Shown: positions 1 to 6,312, numbered from the stretch's first letter. The stretch is 9,389 nt of DNA from a bacterium (GCA_026713745.1 JAPONU010000259.1:1-9389), one strand, 5' to 3'. The notes: generated from the letters alone by a model not told the origin. Numbers and translations: made by a program.

Positions 1-246
1 GGCCCCCATGCCGTGGCGCTCCTGGACGCGGGGCGCATCGATCTGGTCATCAACACGCCGCAGGGCCGCGGGCCGCGAGCCGACGGTGCCGACATCCGCC
101 GCGCCGCCGCGCAGCGCGGCGTGCCGTTGCTCACGACGGTTGCCGCGGCGCTGGCGGCCACCGCCGGCATCGCCGACCAGCGCGACCACCCCATGGAGGT
201 GTGCAGCCTGCAGGAGTACCACCGGGAAATCCGGGAGCGGGCGTGA
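1..246 (+). CDS. carB: Carbamoyl-phosphate synthase large subunit, C-terminal end (partial)
   Basis: The frame is open from base 1, so only the last 81 residues are present. They match the C-terminal MGS-like allosteric domain of the large subunit of carbamoyl-phosphate synthase, which makes carbamoyl phosphate from bicarbonate, ATP and glutamine-derived ammonia for pyrimidines and arginine. The diagnostic stretch is DLVINTP followed by a glycine-rich turn, then RADG, IRRAA and VPLLTT, then an alanine-rich helix ending in AGIAD. In characterised enzymes this domain binds effectors such as UMP. The TGA stop (244-246) overlaps the GTG start of pyrD in a GTGA arrangement, so the two are likely one translationally coupled transcript. 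The synthetase domains lie left of the window. An ATG at base 8 is in another frame and is not a start. Confidence 0.93.
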   Translation, partial: GPHAVALLDAGRIDLVINTPQGRGPRADGADIRRAAAQRGVPLLTTVAAALAATAGIADQRDHPMEVCSLQEYHREIRERA

Positions 247-1199
247 GACGACGCCGGCGGCGCCCGGTGGATCTGCGGGTCTCGGTGGGTGCGGTGCAAT
301 TGCCGAACCCGGTGCTGTGCGCCTCGGGAACGGCGGGCTACGGGACCGAGCTGTCGGGGGTGGCGGATCTGGCGGCTCCCGGCGCGGTCGTCGTGAAGTC
401 GCTCTCCGCTGAGCCCTGGCCGGGGAACCCCGCACCCCGCGTCGACGCAACCCCGGCGGGGATGATCAACAGCGTGGGCCTGCAGGGGCCCGGTGTGGCG
501 GCCTGGGCGACCGAGCAGCTTCCTGCGCTGCACGCGGCCGGCGTGCGGGTGGTGGCCAGCATCTGGGGCCGCTCCGTCGAGGAATACCGCCGGGCGGCGG
601 AACTCCTCGCGCCGCACCGCGCGGGCATCGTGGCCCTCGAGGTCAACCTCTCGTGTCCGAATCTCGATGCCGGCGAGCACCTCTTCGCCCGCAGCCCCAC
701 CTCCACCGCCGCCGCACTGGAGGCCTCCGCTGTTGCGGGGCTGCCCCTGTGGGCCAAGCTGAGCCTCGTCGCCCCTGACATCGTGGCGGTGGCGGCTGCG
801 GCCCGCGAGGCCGGCGCGGCTGCCGTGACGCTGATCAACACGGTCCCGGGCATGGTCATTGACATAGCCGAGCGTCGCCCGGTCCTCGGCGCCGGTGCCG
901 GCGGCGTCTCGGGCCCGGCCATCCGCCCGCAGGCGGTGCGGGCGGTTTGGGAATGTCATGCCGCGTTCGGCGATCTCCCGATCGTCGGGGTCGGCGGCGT
1001 GGCGCGGGGCGTCGACGCCGTCGAGATGCTGATGGCGGGCGCCTGCGCCGTGCAGGTGGGCACGGCCACATTCGCCTCGCCGCGCGCTCCCCAGCGGGTG
1101 TGTGCCGAGTTGGCCGACTGGTGCCGGCGCCGGGGTGTGTCCTCGGTGGGGGACCTCACCGGCGCGGCGCACCGCGCCGGTCCCCAGGAGACATCGTGA
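243..1199 (+). CDS. pyrD: Dihydroorotate dehydrogenase, class 1 type
   Basis: FMN enzyme that oxidises dihydroorotate to orotate in UMP synthesis; 318 residues. Visible motifs: LPNPVLCASGTAGYG (20-34), KSLSAEPWPGNPAPR (52-66), NSVGLQGPG (76-84), the loop VNLSCPN with Cys138 as probable catalytic base, AKLS with Lys172, SGPAIRP (223-229), and the phosphate-binding GVGGV plus QVGTATF near the C-terminus. A Cys in this loop is the class 1 signature; class 2 membrane enzymes have Ser. The GTG at 243 is chosen because it overlaps the carB stop and has a GGGAG ribosome site five bases upstream. GTG at 267 is an alternative that would drop an Arg-rich N-terminus. Cytosolic class 1B enzymes normally pair with PyrK, but no pyrK lies between carB and pyrD here. 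The stop overlaps the pyrF start. Confidence 0.93.
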   Translation: MRRRRRRPVDLRVSVGAVQLPNPVLCASGTAGYGTELSGVADLAAPGAVVVKSLSAEPWPGNPAPRVDATPAGMINSVGLQGPGVAAWATEQLPALHAAGVRVVASIWGRSVEEYRRAAELLAPHRAGIVALEVNLSCPNLDAGEHLFARSPTSTAAALEASAVAGLPLWAKLSLVAPDIVAVAAAAREAGAAAVTLINTVPGMVIDIAERRPVLGAGAGGVSGPAIRPQAVRAVWECHAAFGDLPIVGVGGVARGVDAVEMLMAGACAVQVGTATFASPRAPQRVCAELADWCRRRGVSSVGDLTGAAHRAGPQETS

Positions 1200-1903
1200 C
1201 GCACGAAACCGCCTCCCGCAGTTCTCCTGGCCCCCTGGATCCTTCCCGTTGCGCGGTGGCGCTGGACACCGACGACCTCAGCCGGGCGCTGGAGTTGGCT
1301 CGCGCCCTGCGACCCTGGTTCTGCATCGCCAAGGTGGGCCTCGAACTGTTCGGAGCCGTGGGTCCGGGCGCCGTGCGTTCCCTGCGCGACGAGGGCTTCG
1401 AGGTGTTCGTGGACCTGAAGCTGCACGACATCCCCAACACGGTCGCCCGGGCCGCCCGAGCCCTGGGAACCCTCGGTGCGCGCTATGTCACGTTGCACGC
1501 CTCCGGTGGTGCGGACATGCTCCGCGCTGGTGTGGAGGGGCTCGGCGGCGCCGCGCGCCCGGCGGGCACCGAGCCGCCGGTGGCGCTGGCGATAACCGTG
1601 CTGACCAGCGATTCGGTGGCTGCGCCGGAACTGCTGGCCGGGCGGGCCCGGCTGGCTTCGGCTGCCAGCTGCGGCGGTGTGGTGTGTGCCGTCGCCGACC
1701 TCCCGGCGATTCGATCGGCCGCTCCCGACCTGCTGCGCGTCACGCCCGGGATCCGTCCCCGAGGCGCCGCCGCCGACGACCAGGCCAGGGTGGCGACGCC
1801 GGCCGGGGCGGTCGCCGCAGGGGCCGACATCGTCGTCATAGGGCGTCCCGTGACCGCCGTCGAGGACCCTGCAGCGGCCGCTGAAGCCCTGCTGGCAGGC
1901 TGA
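1196..1903 (+). CDS. pyrF: Orotidine 5'-phosphate decarboxylase, short form
   Basis: Converts OMP to UMP, the last step of de novo pyrimidine synthesis; 235 residues in a TIM barrel. Motifs: AKVGLELF (45-52) with a substrate-binding Lys; the catalytic DLKLHDIPNT (73-82) with Asp73, Lys75 and Asp78 of the D-x-K-x-x-D signature; TLHASGG (99-105); VTPGIRP (182-188); and the phosphate-binding GRPVT (216-220). This is the short E. coli/Bacillus-like type. As I recall, the mycobacterial enzyme is the longer type 2, so this argues against a mycobacterium. The GTG start overlaps the pyrD TGA (GTGA), with AGGAG at 1186-1190 and a five-base spacer. About 18 residues precede the barrel, so a slightly later start is possible. 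It ends 97 nt before mihF and is probably the last gene of the pyr transcript. Confidence 0.95.
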   Translation: MTHETASRSSPGPLDPSRCAVALDTDDLSRALELARALRPWFCIAKVGLELFGAVGPGAVRSLRDEGFEVFVDLKLHDIPNTVARAARALGTLGARYVTLHASGGADMLRAGVEGLGGAARPAGTEPPVALAITVLTSDSVAAPELLAGRARLASAASCGGVVCAVADLPAIRSAAPDLLRVTPGIRPRGAAADDQARVATPAGAVAAGADIVVIGRPVTAVEDPAAAAEALLAG

Positions 1904-1987
1904 TTCCGGACCCCGGTTATCGACGCCCCGACAACGTCGCGTGGCAGGAGTCACGTCAAATGCCGCCGATCCGCGCCGCGACACGGT

Positions 1988-1993
1988 TAAAGT
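1988..1993 (+). promoter_or_regulatory. Possible -10 box for leaderless mihF
   Basis: TAAAGT fits the actinobacterial TAnnnT -10 pattern and ends seven bases before the mihF ATG at 2001. Transcription would then start at or next to the ATG, giving a leaderless mRNA, which agrees with the lack of a Shine-Dalgarno sequence before this gene. No convincing -35 hexamer is seen at 16-18 bp. The rest of the 97-nt gap (1904-2000) holds only weak self-complementary stretches and no clear terminator. Confidence 0.35.
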
Positions 1994-2000
1994 CGCCGCC

Positions 2001-2315
2001 ATGCCACTACCCCCCCAGCTCAGTGATGAGCAACGTAAGGAAGCTCTTGCCAAGGCAGCGGCGGTCCGCCGCCAGCGGGCGGAGCTGAAAGAGCGCCTCA
2101 AGATCGGAAATGTGAGCCTGTCGGAGGTGTTGGACATGGCGTCCGCCGACGACGTCGTCGGCGGTACGAAGGTGCTGTCGGTTCTGGAGTCACTTCCCCG
2201 CGTCGGGAAGGTGACGGCTCGACGCCTCATGTCCGAACTCGACATCAGCGAGACACGGAGGCTGCGCGGCCTCGGTGTCAAGCAGCGCGAGGCACTCTTG
2301 GCCAAGTTGTCGTAG
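2001..2315 (+). CDS. mihF: Actinobacterial integration host factor (mIHF family)
   Basis: Small nucleoid-associated DNA-binding protein of 104 residues, typical of the mIHF family (about 105), which binds and bends DNA and is essential in mycobacteria. The N-terminal half is a basic, Ala-rich helix (LSDEQRKEAL... then RAELKERLK, residues 8-34). The C-terminal half carries the helix-turn-helix motif LPRVGKVTARRLMSEL (65-80) and the conserved RRLRGLG (86-92). The ATG at 2001 is chosen because family members begin just before the LSDEQR segment; an in-frame GTG at 1941 would add 20 unlike residues. It lies between pyrF and gmk, as in other actinobacteria. No Shine-Dalgarno site is visible, consistent with leaderless translation. 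Identity is secure from motif and context. Confidence 0.93.
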   Translation: MPLPPQLSDEQRKEALAKAAAVRRQRAELKERLKIGNVSLSEVLDMASADDVVGGTKVLSVLESLPRVGKVTARRLMSELDISETRRLRGLGVKQREALLAKLS

Positions 2316-2368
2316 CAGCCTCCGCGGCTGCGCCGACAATCAAGGGATCGGGACCGACGGCATCTTCT

Positions 2369-2980
2369 CTGCTGATCGTTCTGTCCGGACCAGGCGGGTC
2401 CGGCAAAAGTACGCTGGCGCGCCTGCTGGTCGACCAGGACGATCGACTCTGGCTGAGCCGGTCGTGGACGACCCGCGCCCAGCGTCCGGGCGAACCTGAC
2501 GACGCCTACCACTTCGTGGACCGCGCCAGGTTCGACGCGGCCATCGAGGCGGGTGAGTTCCTGGAGTGGGCCGACTTCGGTGAGTACCGCTACGGCACGC
2601 CGCAACCCGATCCCCCGCCGGACTGCGACATCCTCCTCGAAATCGACGTGCAGGGGGCGCGCCAGGTTCGCCGGCGCCACCCCGAGGCGTTGTTGCTGTT
2701 CCTCGAGGCGCCGTCGGAGGGCGATCTGGCGCACCGCCTGCGCGGCCGCGGCGACAGCGAGGATCACGTCAGGGCGCGCCTGTCCTACGGTGCCGGCGAG
2801 CGGGAGACCGCCCGCGAACTGGGAGCAGTCGTCGTGGTCAACGCCGAACTGGCTGAGACCGTGGCCACCATGGGGCGGATCATCGACGATCACCGGCGTC
2901 ACCTTGCAGAAGCGGCGGCCACCGGCGAGTCCGGCACGGGCGCAGGTCAAGCCGGCGGCGAATCCAGGGTCGACCGGTAG
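2369..2980 (+). CDS. gmk: Guanylate kinase; start codon uncertain (no ATG/GTG/TTG)
   Basis: Phosphorylates GMP to GDP with ATP. Counting from CTG at 2369 it has 203 residues. Motifs: P-loop GPGGSGKS (7-14), the GMP-binding S-x-TTR..RPGE segment (32-42, here SWTTRAQRPGE), FLEWADF (64-70), YGTP (75-78), LLEIDVQGARQV (89-100), then LRGRGDSEDHVRARL in the LID region and a final VVVVNAEL. The link between YGTP and LLEID is about four residues shorter than usual. The tail after about residue 180 is low-complexity Gly/Ala/Glu. The frame is open back to a TAA at 2036 but has no ATG, GTG or TTG until GTG 2516, which would delete the P-loop. CTG 2369 or 2372 is a guess from N-terminal alignment; no good ribosome site precedes either. 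Flanked by mihF and rpoZ, the standard actinobacterial order. Confidence 0.86.
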   Translation: MLIVLSGPGGSGKSTLARLLVDQDDRLWLSRSWTTRAQRPGEPDDAYHFVDRARFDAAIEAGEFLEWADFGEYRYGTPQPDPPPDCDILLEIDVQGARQVRRRHPEALLLFLEAPSEGDLAHRLRGRGDSEDHVRARLSYGAGERETARELGAVVVVNAELAETVATMGRIIDDHRRHLAEAAATGESGTGAGQAGGESRVDR

Positions 2981-2983
2981 ACT
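2978..2983 (+). promoter_or_regulatory. Possible -10 box for rpoZ
   Basis: TAGACT, within GGTAGACT, fits the actinobacterial TAnnnT -10 pattern and overlaps the gmk stop codon. It would give rpoZ its own promoter with a leader of about 120 nt containing the hairpin at 3033-3057. No matching -35 hexamer is visible, so the call is weak. Confidence 0.25.
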
Positions 2984-3032
2984 TCGAGGTCGCGTCGGTG
3001 CTGTGCGGTGGCTCGAACCAACTCCGTCCGCA

Positions 3033-3057
3033 GAGCGACCCGTGACACCGGGTGCTC
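3033..3057 (+). other. Hairpin in the gmk-rpoZ intergenic region
   Basis: GAGC, a bulged G, ACCCG, the six-base loop TGACAC, then CGGGT and GCTC form a nine-pair stem with one bulge. It lies 52 nt upstream of the rpoZ ATG. No T-run follows, so it is not a standard intrinsic terminator. It may be a leader structure or an RNA-processing or stability element. The 129-nt gap around it (2981-3109) has no other recognised element apart from the rpoZ ribosome site. Confidence 0.45.
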
Positions 3058-3109
3058 GTGTCCCGCACTGCACCTGACGACAGACTCGAGGACCATTCCG
3101 GGAGCGACG

Positions 3110-3424
3110 ATGCAGGCCACCGAGATCGGCGACGACTCCAACAGCATGATCAACCCGCCGGTGGAACAGCTGCTGGAGCAGGCCGACGATTCCAAGTTCC
3201 GGCTCGTGTCGCTCAGCGCCAAGCGTGCCCGGCAGATCAACTCCTACTACGGCCAGCTCGGCGAGGGCCTCGGCAGGATGATCCCGCCGCAGGTCTCCTC
3301 GACCGCCCGCAAGCCGCTGTCGATCGCCCTGCAGGAGATCGAGCAGCAGAAGATCGTCGCGGTGACCGTCCAGGAGGAGCCCGAGCCCGAAGAGCCCGAG
3401 GAGCCCCCAGAACTGGCCGGCTGA
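3110..3424 (+). CDS. rpoZ: DNA-directed RNA polymerase omega subunit
   Basis: Small core RNA polymerase subunit that helps fold and hold the beta' subunit; 104 residues. The actinobacterial omega signature is clear: MINPPVEQLLEQ (13-24), KFRLVSLSAKRARQINSYY (29-47), QLGEG (49-53) and KPLSIALQEI (68-77). The ATG at 3110 has GGAG at 3101-3104 with a five-base spacer. Starting at ATG 3146 would still keep the core fold but lacks such a site, and the long upstream in-frame extension to 3008 is unlike the family. The C-terminus is an acidic Pro-Glu tail (about residues 88-101) encoded by near-repeated GAGCCC codon pairs, which is unusual for omega. Located between gmk and coaBC as in other actinobacteria; 38 nt separate it from coaBC. 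Confidence 0.94.
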   Translation: MQATEIGDDSNSMINPPVEQLLEQADDSKFRLVSLSAKRARQINSYYGQLGEGLGRMIPPQVSSTARKPLSIALQEIEQQKIVAVTVQEEPEPEEPEEPPELAG

Positions 3425-3427
3425 GGT

Positions 3428-3444
3428 CGCCGGGCACTCCGGCG
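3428..3444 (+). other. GC-only hairpin between rpoZ and coaBC
   Basis: CGCCGG, loop GCACT, CCGGCG: a perfect six-pair stem lying four bases after the rpoZ stop and just before the coaBC ribosome site (GAGGTGA, 3449-3455). There is no T-run, so full termination is unlikely. It could protect the rpoZ 3' end or modulate coaBC expression within one transcript. Confidence 0.4.
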
Positions 3445-3462
3445 CAGCGAGGTGAGCGGCGC

Positions 3463-4674
3463 ATGAGCCCGTTCGCCGGGCGCCGCATAGTCCTCGCCGT
3501 CAGTGGCGGGATCGCCGCCTACAAGGCCGTCGAGATCTGCCGGCGCCTCATCGACGCCGGGGCCCACGTCACGCCGGTCCTCACCGAGGCGGCTCGACGC
3601 TTCGTCGGCGAGGTCACCTTCTCAGCCCTGGCCAGCGAGCGGGCCCGCCTCTCGCTGTTCGATGACGACGACCCCATCCCGCACGTCACCCTGGGGCAGC
3701 AAGCCGACCTGATCCTCGTCTGCCCGGCCACTGCCCGGGTGATCGCCTCCTACGCCGCCGGACTCGCCGACGACCTGTTGAGCGCCACGCTGCTGGCCAC
3801 CCGCGCCCCGGTCGTGGTGTGCCCGGCGATGCACACCGAGATGTGGGAGCACCCGGCCGTACAGGACAACCTCCGCCTGCTCGACGAGCGCGGCGTGACC
3901 GTTGTCGCACCGGAGGAGGGTCGCCTCGCCGGCGGCGACATGGGGGCGGGCCGGTTGGCTGCCCCGGAGTCGATCCTGGCCGCCGCCGCGGAGGCCCTCG
4001 CCACCGGCGCTCAAGCCTCCACCAGGGACATGATCGGACTGCGGATGCTCGTGACTGCGGGCGGGACCCGCGAACCGATCGACCCGGTGCGATTCGTCGG
4101 CAACCGATCGTCAGGCAAGCAGGGCTACGCGGTCGCGATCGAGGCGGCGGCCCGGGGCGCCAAGGTGACCCTCGTAGCCGCGGTCCGGCGCCCGCTGCCC
4201 GGGAGCGTGGATCTCGTGCTCGTGGAGACCGCCGAGGAGATGCGCGCCGCCGTCGTGGACCGGCTCCCCGCGGATGTGGTGGTGATGGCGGCCGCCGTCG
4301 CCGACTATCGCCCTGTGGCACCGGCGGCCGACAAGATCAAGAAGTCGTCCGAAGTGCGCACCATCACGCTCGAACCGACCGCCGACATCCTCGCTGAACT
4401 GGGGCGCACCGGTTCGGCGGGAACCCTGGTGGGCTTCGCCGCGGAGACCAGCGACGTGCTGGTCAACGCCGAGGCCAAGCTGCGCGCCAAGGGGGCCGAC
4501 CTCATCGTGGTCAACGACGTCTCCGCTCCCAGCACCGGCTTCGACCACGACACCAACGAGGTCACCCTCCTCGACGCCACCGGCGAGCGCATCACGGTCC
4601 CACTCACCTCCAAGCGAGACGTTGCCCGAGCAATCCTCGACCGCGTGGCGGCCCTCCGCGCCGGGGCGCACTGA
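3463..4674 (+). CDS. coaBC: Bifunctional phosphopantothenoylcysteine decarboxylase/synthetase
   Basis: Coenzyme A synthesis: CoaB joins 4'-phosphopantothenate and cysteine using CTP, and CoaC decarboxylates the product with FMN. 403 residues, the usual size. The CoaC half (about 1-185) shows SGGIAAYK (14-21), PHVTLGQ with catalytic His74, LVCPATA (85-91), GLADDLLSATLLAT (100-113) and PAMHTEMW (121-128). The CoaB half (about 192-403) shows VTAGGTREPIDPVRFVGNRS (197-216) then SGKQGYA, AAAVADYRP (276-284), the Lys motif KIKK (291-294), GFAAET (324-329) and VVNDVS. The region where E. coli has catalytic Cys158 reads LAGGDMGAGR (155-164), with Gly at the Cys position; I recall Gly there in mycobacterial CoaBC too. 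The ATG at 3463 has GAGGTGA seven bases upstream. Last gene of the + strand block. Confidence 0.96.
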   Translation: MSPFAGRRIVLAVSGGIAAYKAVEICRRLIDAGAHVTPVLTEAARRFVGEVTFSALASERARLSLFDDDDPIPHVTLGQQADLILVCPATARVIASYAAGLADDLLSATLLATRAPVVVCPAMHTEMWEHPAVQDNLRLLDERGVTVVAPEEGRLAGGDMGAGRLAAPESILAAAAEALATGAQASTRDMIGLRMLVTAGGTREPIDPVRFVGNRSSGKQGYAVAIEAAARGAKVTLVAAVRRPLPGSVDLVLVETAEEMRAAVVDRLPADVVVMAAAVADYRPVAPAADKIKKSSEVRTITLEPTADILAELGRTGSAGTLVGFAAETSDVLVNAEAKLRAKGADLIVVNDVSAPSTGFDHDTNEVTLLDATGERITVPLTSKRDVARAILDRVAALRAGAH

Positions 4675-4679
4675 GCCAA

Positions 4680-4770
4680 CCGGTCCCGCCGCTGCGTCCG
4701 CCCGGTCCGCCCCGCTGCGTAGGCCCCGGTCTCCCCCCCGCTGCGTGGGCGCCGGTCCGTTCCGCGGCGT
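4680..4770 (+). repeat. Four degenerate tandem copies of a C-rich unit
   Basis: CCGGTC recurs at 4680, 4702, 4726 and 4752. Each is followed by a C-rich spacer and then CGCTGCGT at 4690, 4713 and 4739, with a variant CGCGGCGT at 4763. The period is 22, 24, then 26 bases. The array begins five bases after the coaBC stop, between convergent genes. The following 4771-4859 is pyrimidine-rich and then G/T-rich with no gene or clear hairpin. C-rich, unstructured RNA here could serve Rho-dependent termination, but that is inference. Confidence 0.6.
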
Positions 4771-4859
4771 CGTGTCCGGCTGACGTCTCTCTTCTCCCAC
4801 TCGGACTGGGGTTGTCGTGTGTCGTTGGTTGTCAAGGTGCGTTTGCTGTGTCGGCGGTG

Positions 4860-6233
4860 TTAGGCGGCGAGTTCCGCGGCGTGCGTCGTTGGTCTTCGGG
4901 GTGGGTCGCCTGATTGTCGGGAGCCGATGGCGCGGGCTTCTTCGGCGTGGTGCTGGTGATGGTGTTTGCTGCACAGCAGTGTCAGGTTGTCGAGGTTGGT
5001 GGGGCCACCCTTCGCCCACGGGATGATGTGGTGGATCTCGCACATCCAGTGCGGTCTGTCGCAGCCGGGGGCGGTGCAGGTGCGGTCGCGGGCGATGAGC
5101 GCTCTGCGGAGGTTGGCGTTGGCGCAGCGGCGGCTGTATCCCAGGTCGAGTGTGAGGCTCGGCCGATCCAGGGCGGCGGTGAGGATGTCGGCGTCGCAGA
5201 GCAGGCGCCGGGCCGTCGCGGGCGACAGGGGTGTGGTGTCGTCGAGCTCGCACCGGCTGTGTTCGTGCACACCCCGCTGGAGTGTCTCGGCGTCGATGAG
5301 GACCATGACGTCGATGTGAGAGCCGAGTGGCTCACCGTTGTTGTCGCCGAGTTGGCGGGACCGGCGGGCCATGTCCACTAGGGCATCCGCGTTGCGCTGC
5401 GGGCAGGAGAGTTCGGTGGCGGGCACGCCGTCGGCGTCGGGGTGCTCGGCGCGCCAGCGGGCTTCGGCGAGGCGCCGCAGTTCGTTCTCGAAGAGGGCGA
5501 ACTGATCGGCAGGGAGCAAAGCCCGCATGCCGTGCATGCCGTCGTCACCGTCGAATGTCGTCACGCTGCGCCGCCGGCGCTGCCGCAGATCACGCTCTGC
5601 CCCGTCGTCACCGGCCGCTCGGTCTACCCAGCGGCGCAGGAAGCGGCGGTACTCTTCGACGCTCATCGTTTCGGCGGCGCGGATCAACTCCTGCTGGTTG
5701 TCCTGCGCCGCTTCGGCGATGCGGCGCGCCGTCGTCGGGAAGTCCACATCTGAATCGATGCTGAGATCCACATCAGCGGGCAGGGCGATCTGGGTGAGCG
5801 CCTGCGCGTGGCCGTGCGTGATGCGCCCACCGGCAAGAGCCTCGCCCACCTCGGGCAGGTGCCCCAACGCCTCGGCGGTTCGGGTCCGGGCCAGCGCCTC
5901 GCGTCGGGTCACGCCCGCCACGCCGCGCAGCCAGCCGGCGGTGTCGACCGCGCCCGCCTCCCCGGCGACATCGCGCCGCGCCGCCTCAGCGAGCAACTCC
6001 GCCTCATACGCGTCCAGCCACGCCCGAGCCGCCCGCACAGCCCGCAAACAAGCGCCCAGACCCGCCGCGCCGGCCACCCCCGCCGGGCGACGCCGCAACA
6101 ACCGCAGCACCGCCAGCAGCCGCCCGAACGCCTCGCAGGCGGACCCGCCCACCGGCGGAGCCGTAGCCAGCCGCTGTTGTTCACCAACACCCGAATGGTT
6201 CACGACCACCAATATAGAAAGGGGGTGTGACAC
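4860..6233 (-). CDS. DUF222 / HNH endonuclease protein (13E12-repeat family)
   Basis: Up to 457 residues. The N-terminal two-thirds is the helical, Arg/Ala-rich DUF222 region (about 35-340), with the typical GRITHGHAQAL (136-146). The C-terminus is an HNH nuclease domain: LLCDADILTAAL (344-355), DLGYSRR (363-369), ALIARDRTC (378-386), PGC (389-391), the HH pair 401-402, WAKGG (406-410), NLDNLTLLC (413-421) and HH at 424-425. The Cys residues fit a structural zinc site and the His residues the nuclease centre. Such genes are abundant and often multicopy in actinobacteria; their role is mostly unknown. The GTG at 6233 gives the longest form. GTG at 6203 lies seven bases after a TATATT -10-like box and could be a leaderless start, removing ten residues. 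It lies 79 nt downstream of the methyltransferase on the same strand and is convergent with coaBC. Confidence 0.88.
   Translation of the reverse strand: MSHPLSILVVVNHSGVGEQQRLATAPPVGGSACEAFGRLLAVLRLLRRRPAGVAGAAGLGACLRAVRAARAWLDAYEAELLAEAARRDVAGEAGAVDTAGWLRGVAGVTRREALARTRTAEALGHLPEVGEALAGGRITHGHAQALTQIALPADVDLSIDSDVDFPTTARRIAEAAQDNQQELIRAAETMSVEEYRRFLRRWVDRAAGDDGAERDLRQRRRRSVTTFDGDDGMHGMRALLPADQFALFENELRRLAEARWRAEHPDADGVPATELSCPQRNADALVDMARRSRQLGDNNGEPLGSHIDVMVLIDAETLQRGVHEHSRCELDDTTPLSPATARRLLCDADILTAALDRPSLTLDLGYSRRCANANLRRALIARDRTCTAPGCDRPHWMCEIHHIIPWAKGGPTNLDNLTLLCSKHHHQHHAEEARAIGSRQSGDPPRRPTTHAAELAA
6211..6216 (-). promoter_or_regulatory. Possible -10 box for the HNH gene
   Basis: On the - strand this reads TATATT, an AT-rich spot in GC-rich DNA that fits TAnnnT. 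The in-frame GTG at 6203-6201 begins seven bases further on, the spacing expected for a leaderless transcript. No good -35 is seen at 17-18 bp. The call conflicts with the longer GTG start at 6233, which lies upstream of it. Confidence 0.3.
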
Positions 6234-6312
6234 TCATCCCGGTGCTGCTGGCAACCTGCCCCTTGTGCGCAGCTCCGGCCGCGTGTGACGAGCGACGACC
6301 CCGCCCGACCGA

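Noticed and set aside
1906..1916. CCGG-ACC-CCGG hairpin after pyrF as a terminator
   Set aside because: The stem is only four pairs, has no T-run and is common by chance at this GC content.
2300..2315. Programmed -1 frameshift joining mIHF to Gmk
   Set aside because: The frame arrangement would allow it, but no slippery heptamer or downstream stem is seen before the mihF stop; kept only as an alternative in the gmk finding.
956..3073. 705-codon open frame on the - strand opposite pyrD, pyrF, mihF and gmk
   Set aside because: It is antisense to four well-recognised genes and its translation is Arg/Pro/Gly-rich without motifs; GC-rich codon bias leaves such frames open.
3052..3462. N-terminal extension of coaBC through rpoZ
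   Set aside because: The extension is an out-of-frame reading of rpoZ; the ATG at 3463 has a strong ribosome site and fits the family start.
4828..4833. Perfect TTGACA on the - strand, as a possible -35
   Set aside because: No -10-like hexamer lies 16-18 bases downstream and no - strand gene starts there.
4111..5253. 380-codon - strand open frame across coaBC and the HNH gene
   Set aside because: It overlaps two supported genes in other frames and reads as low-complexity Arg/His/Pro sequence.
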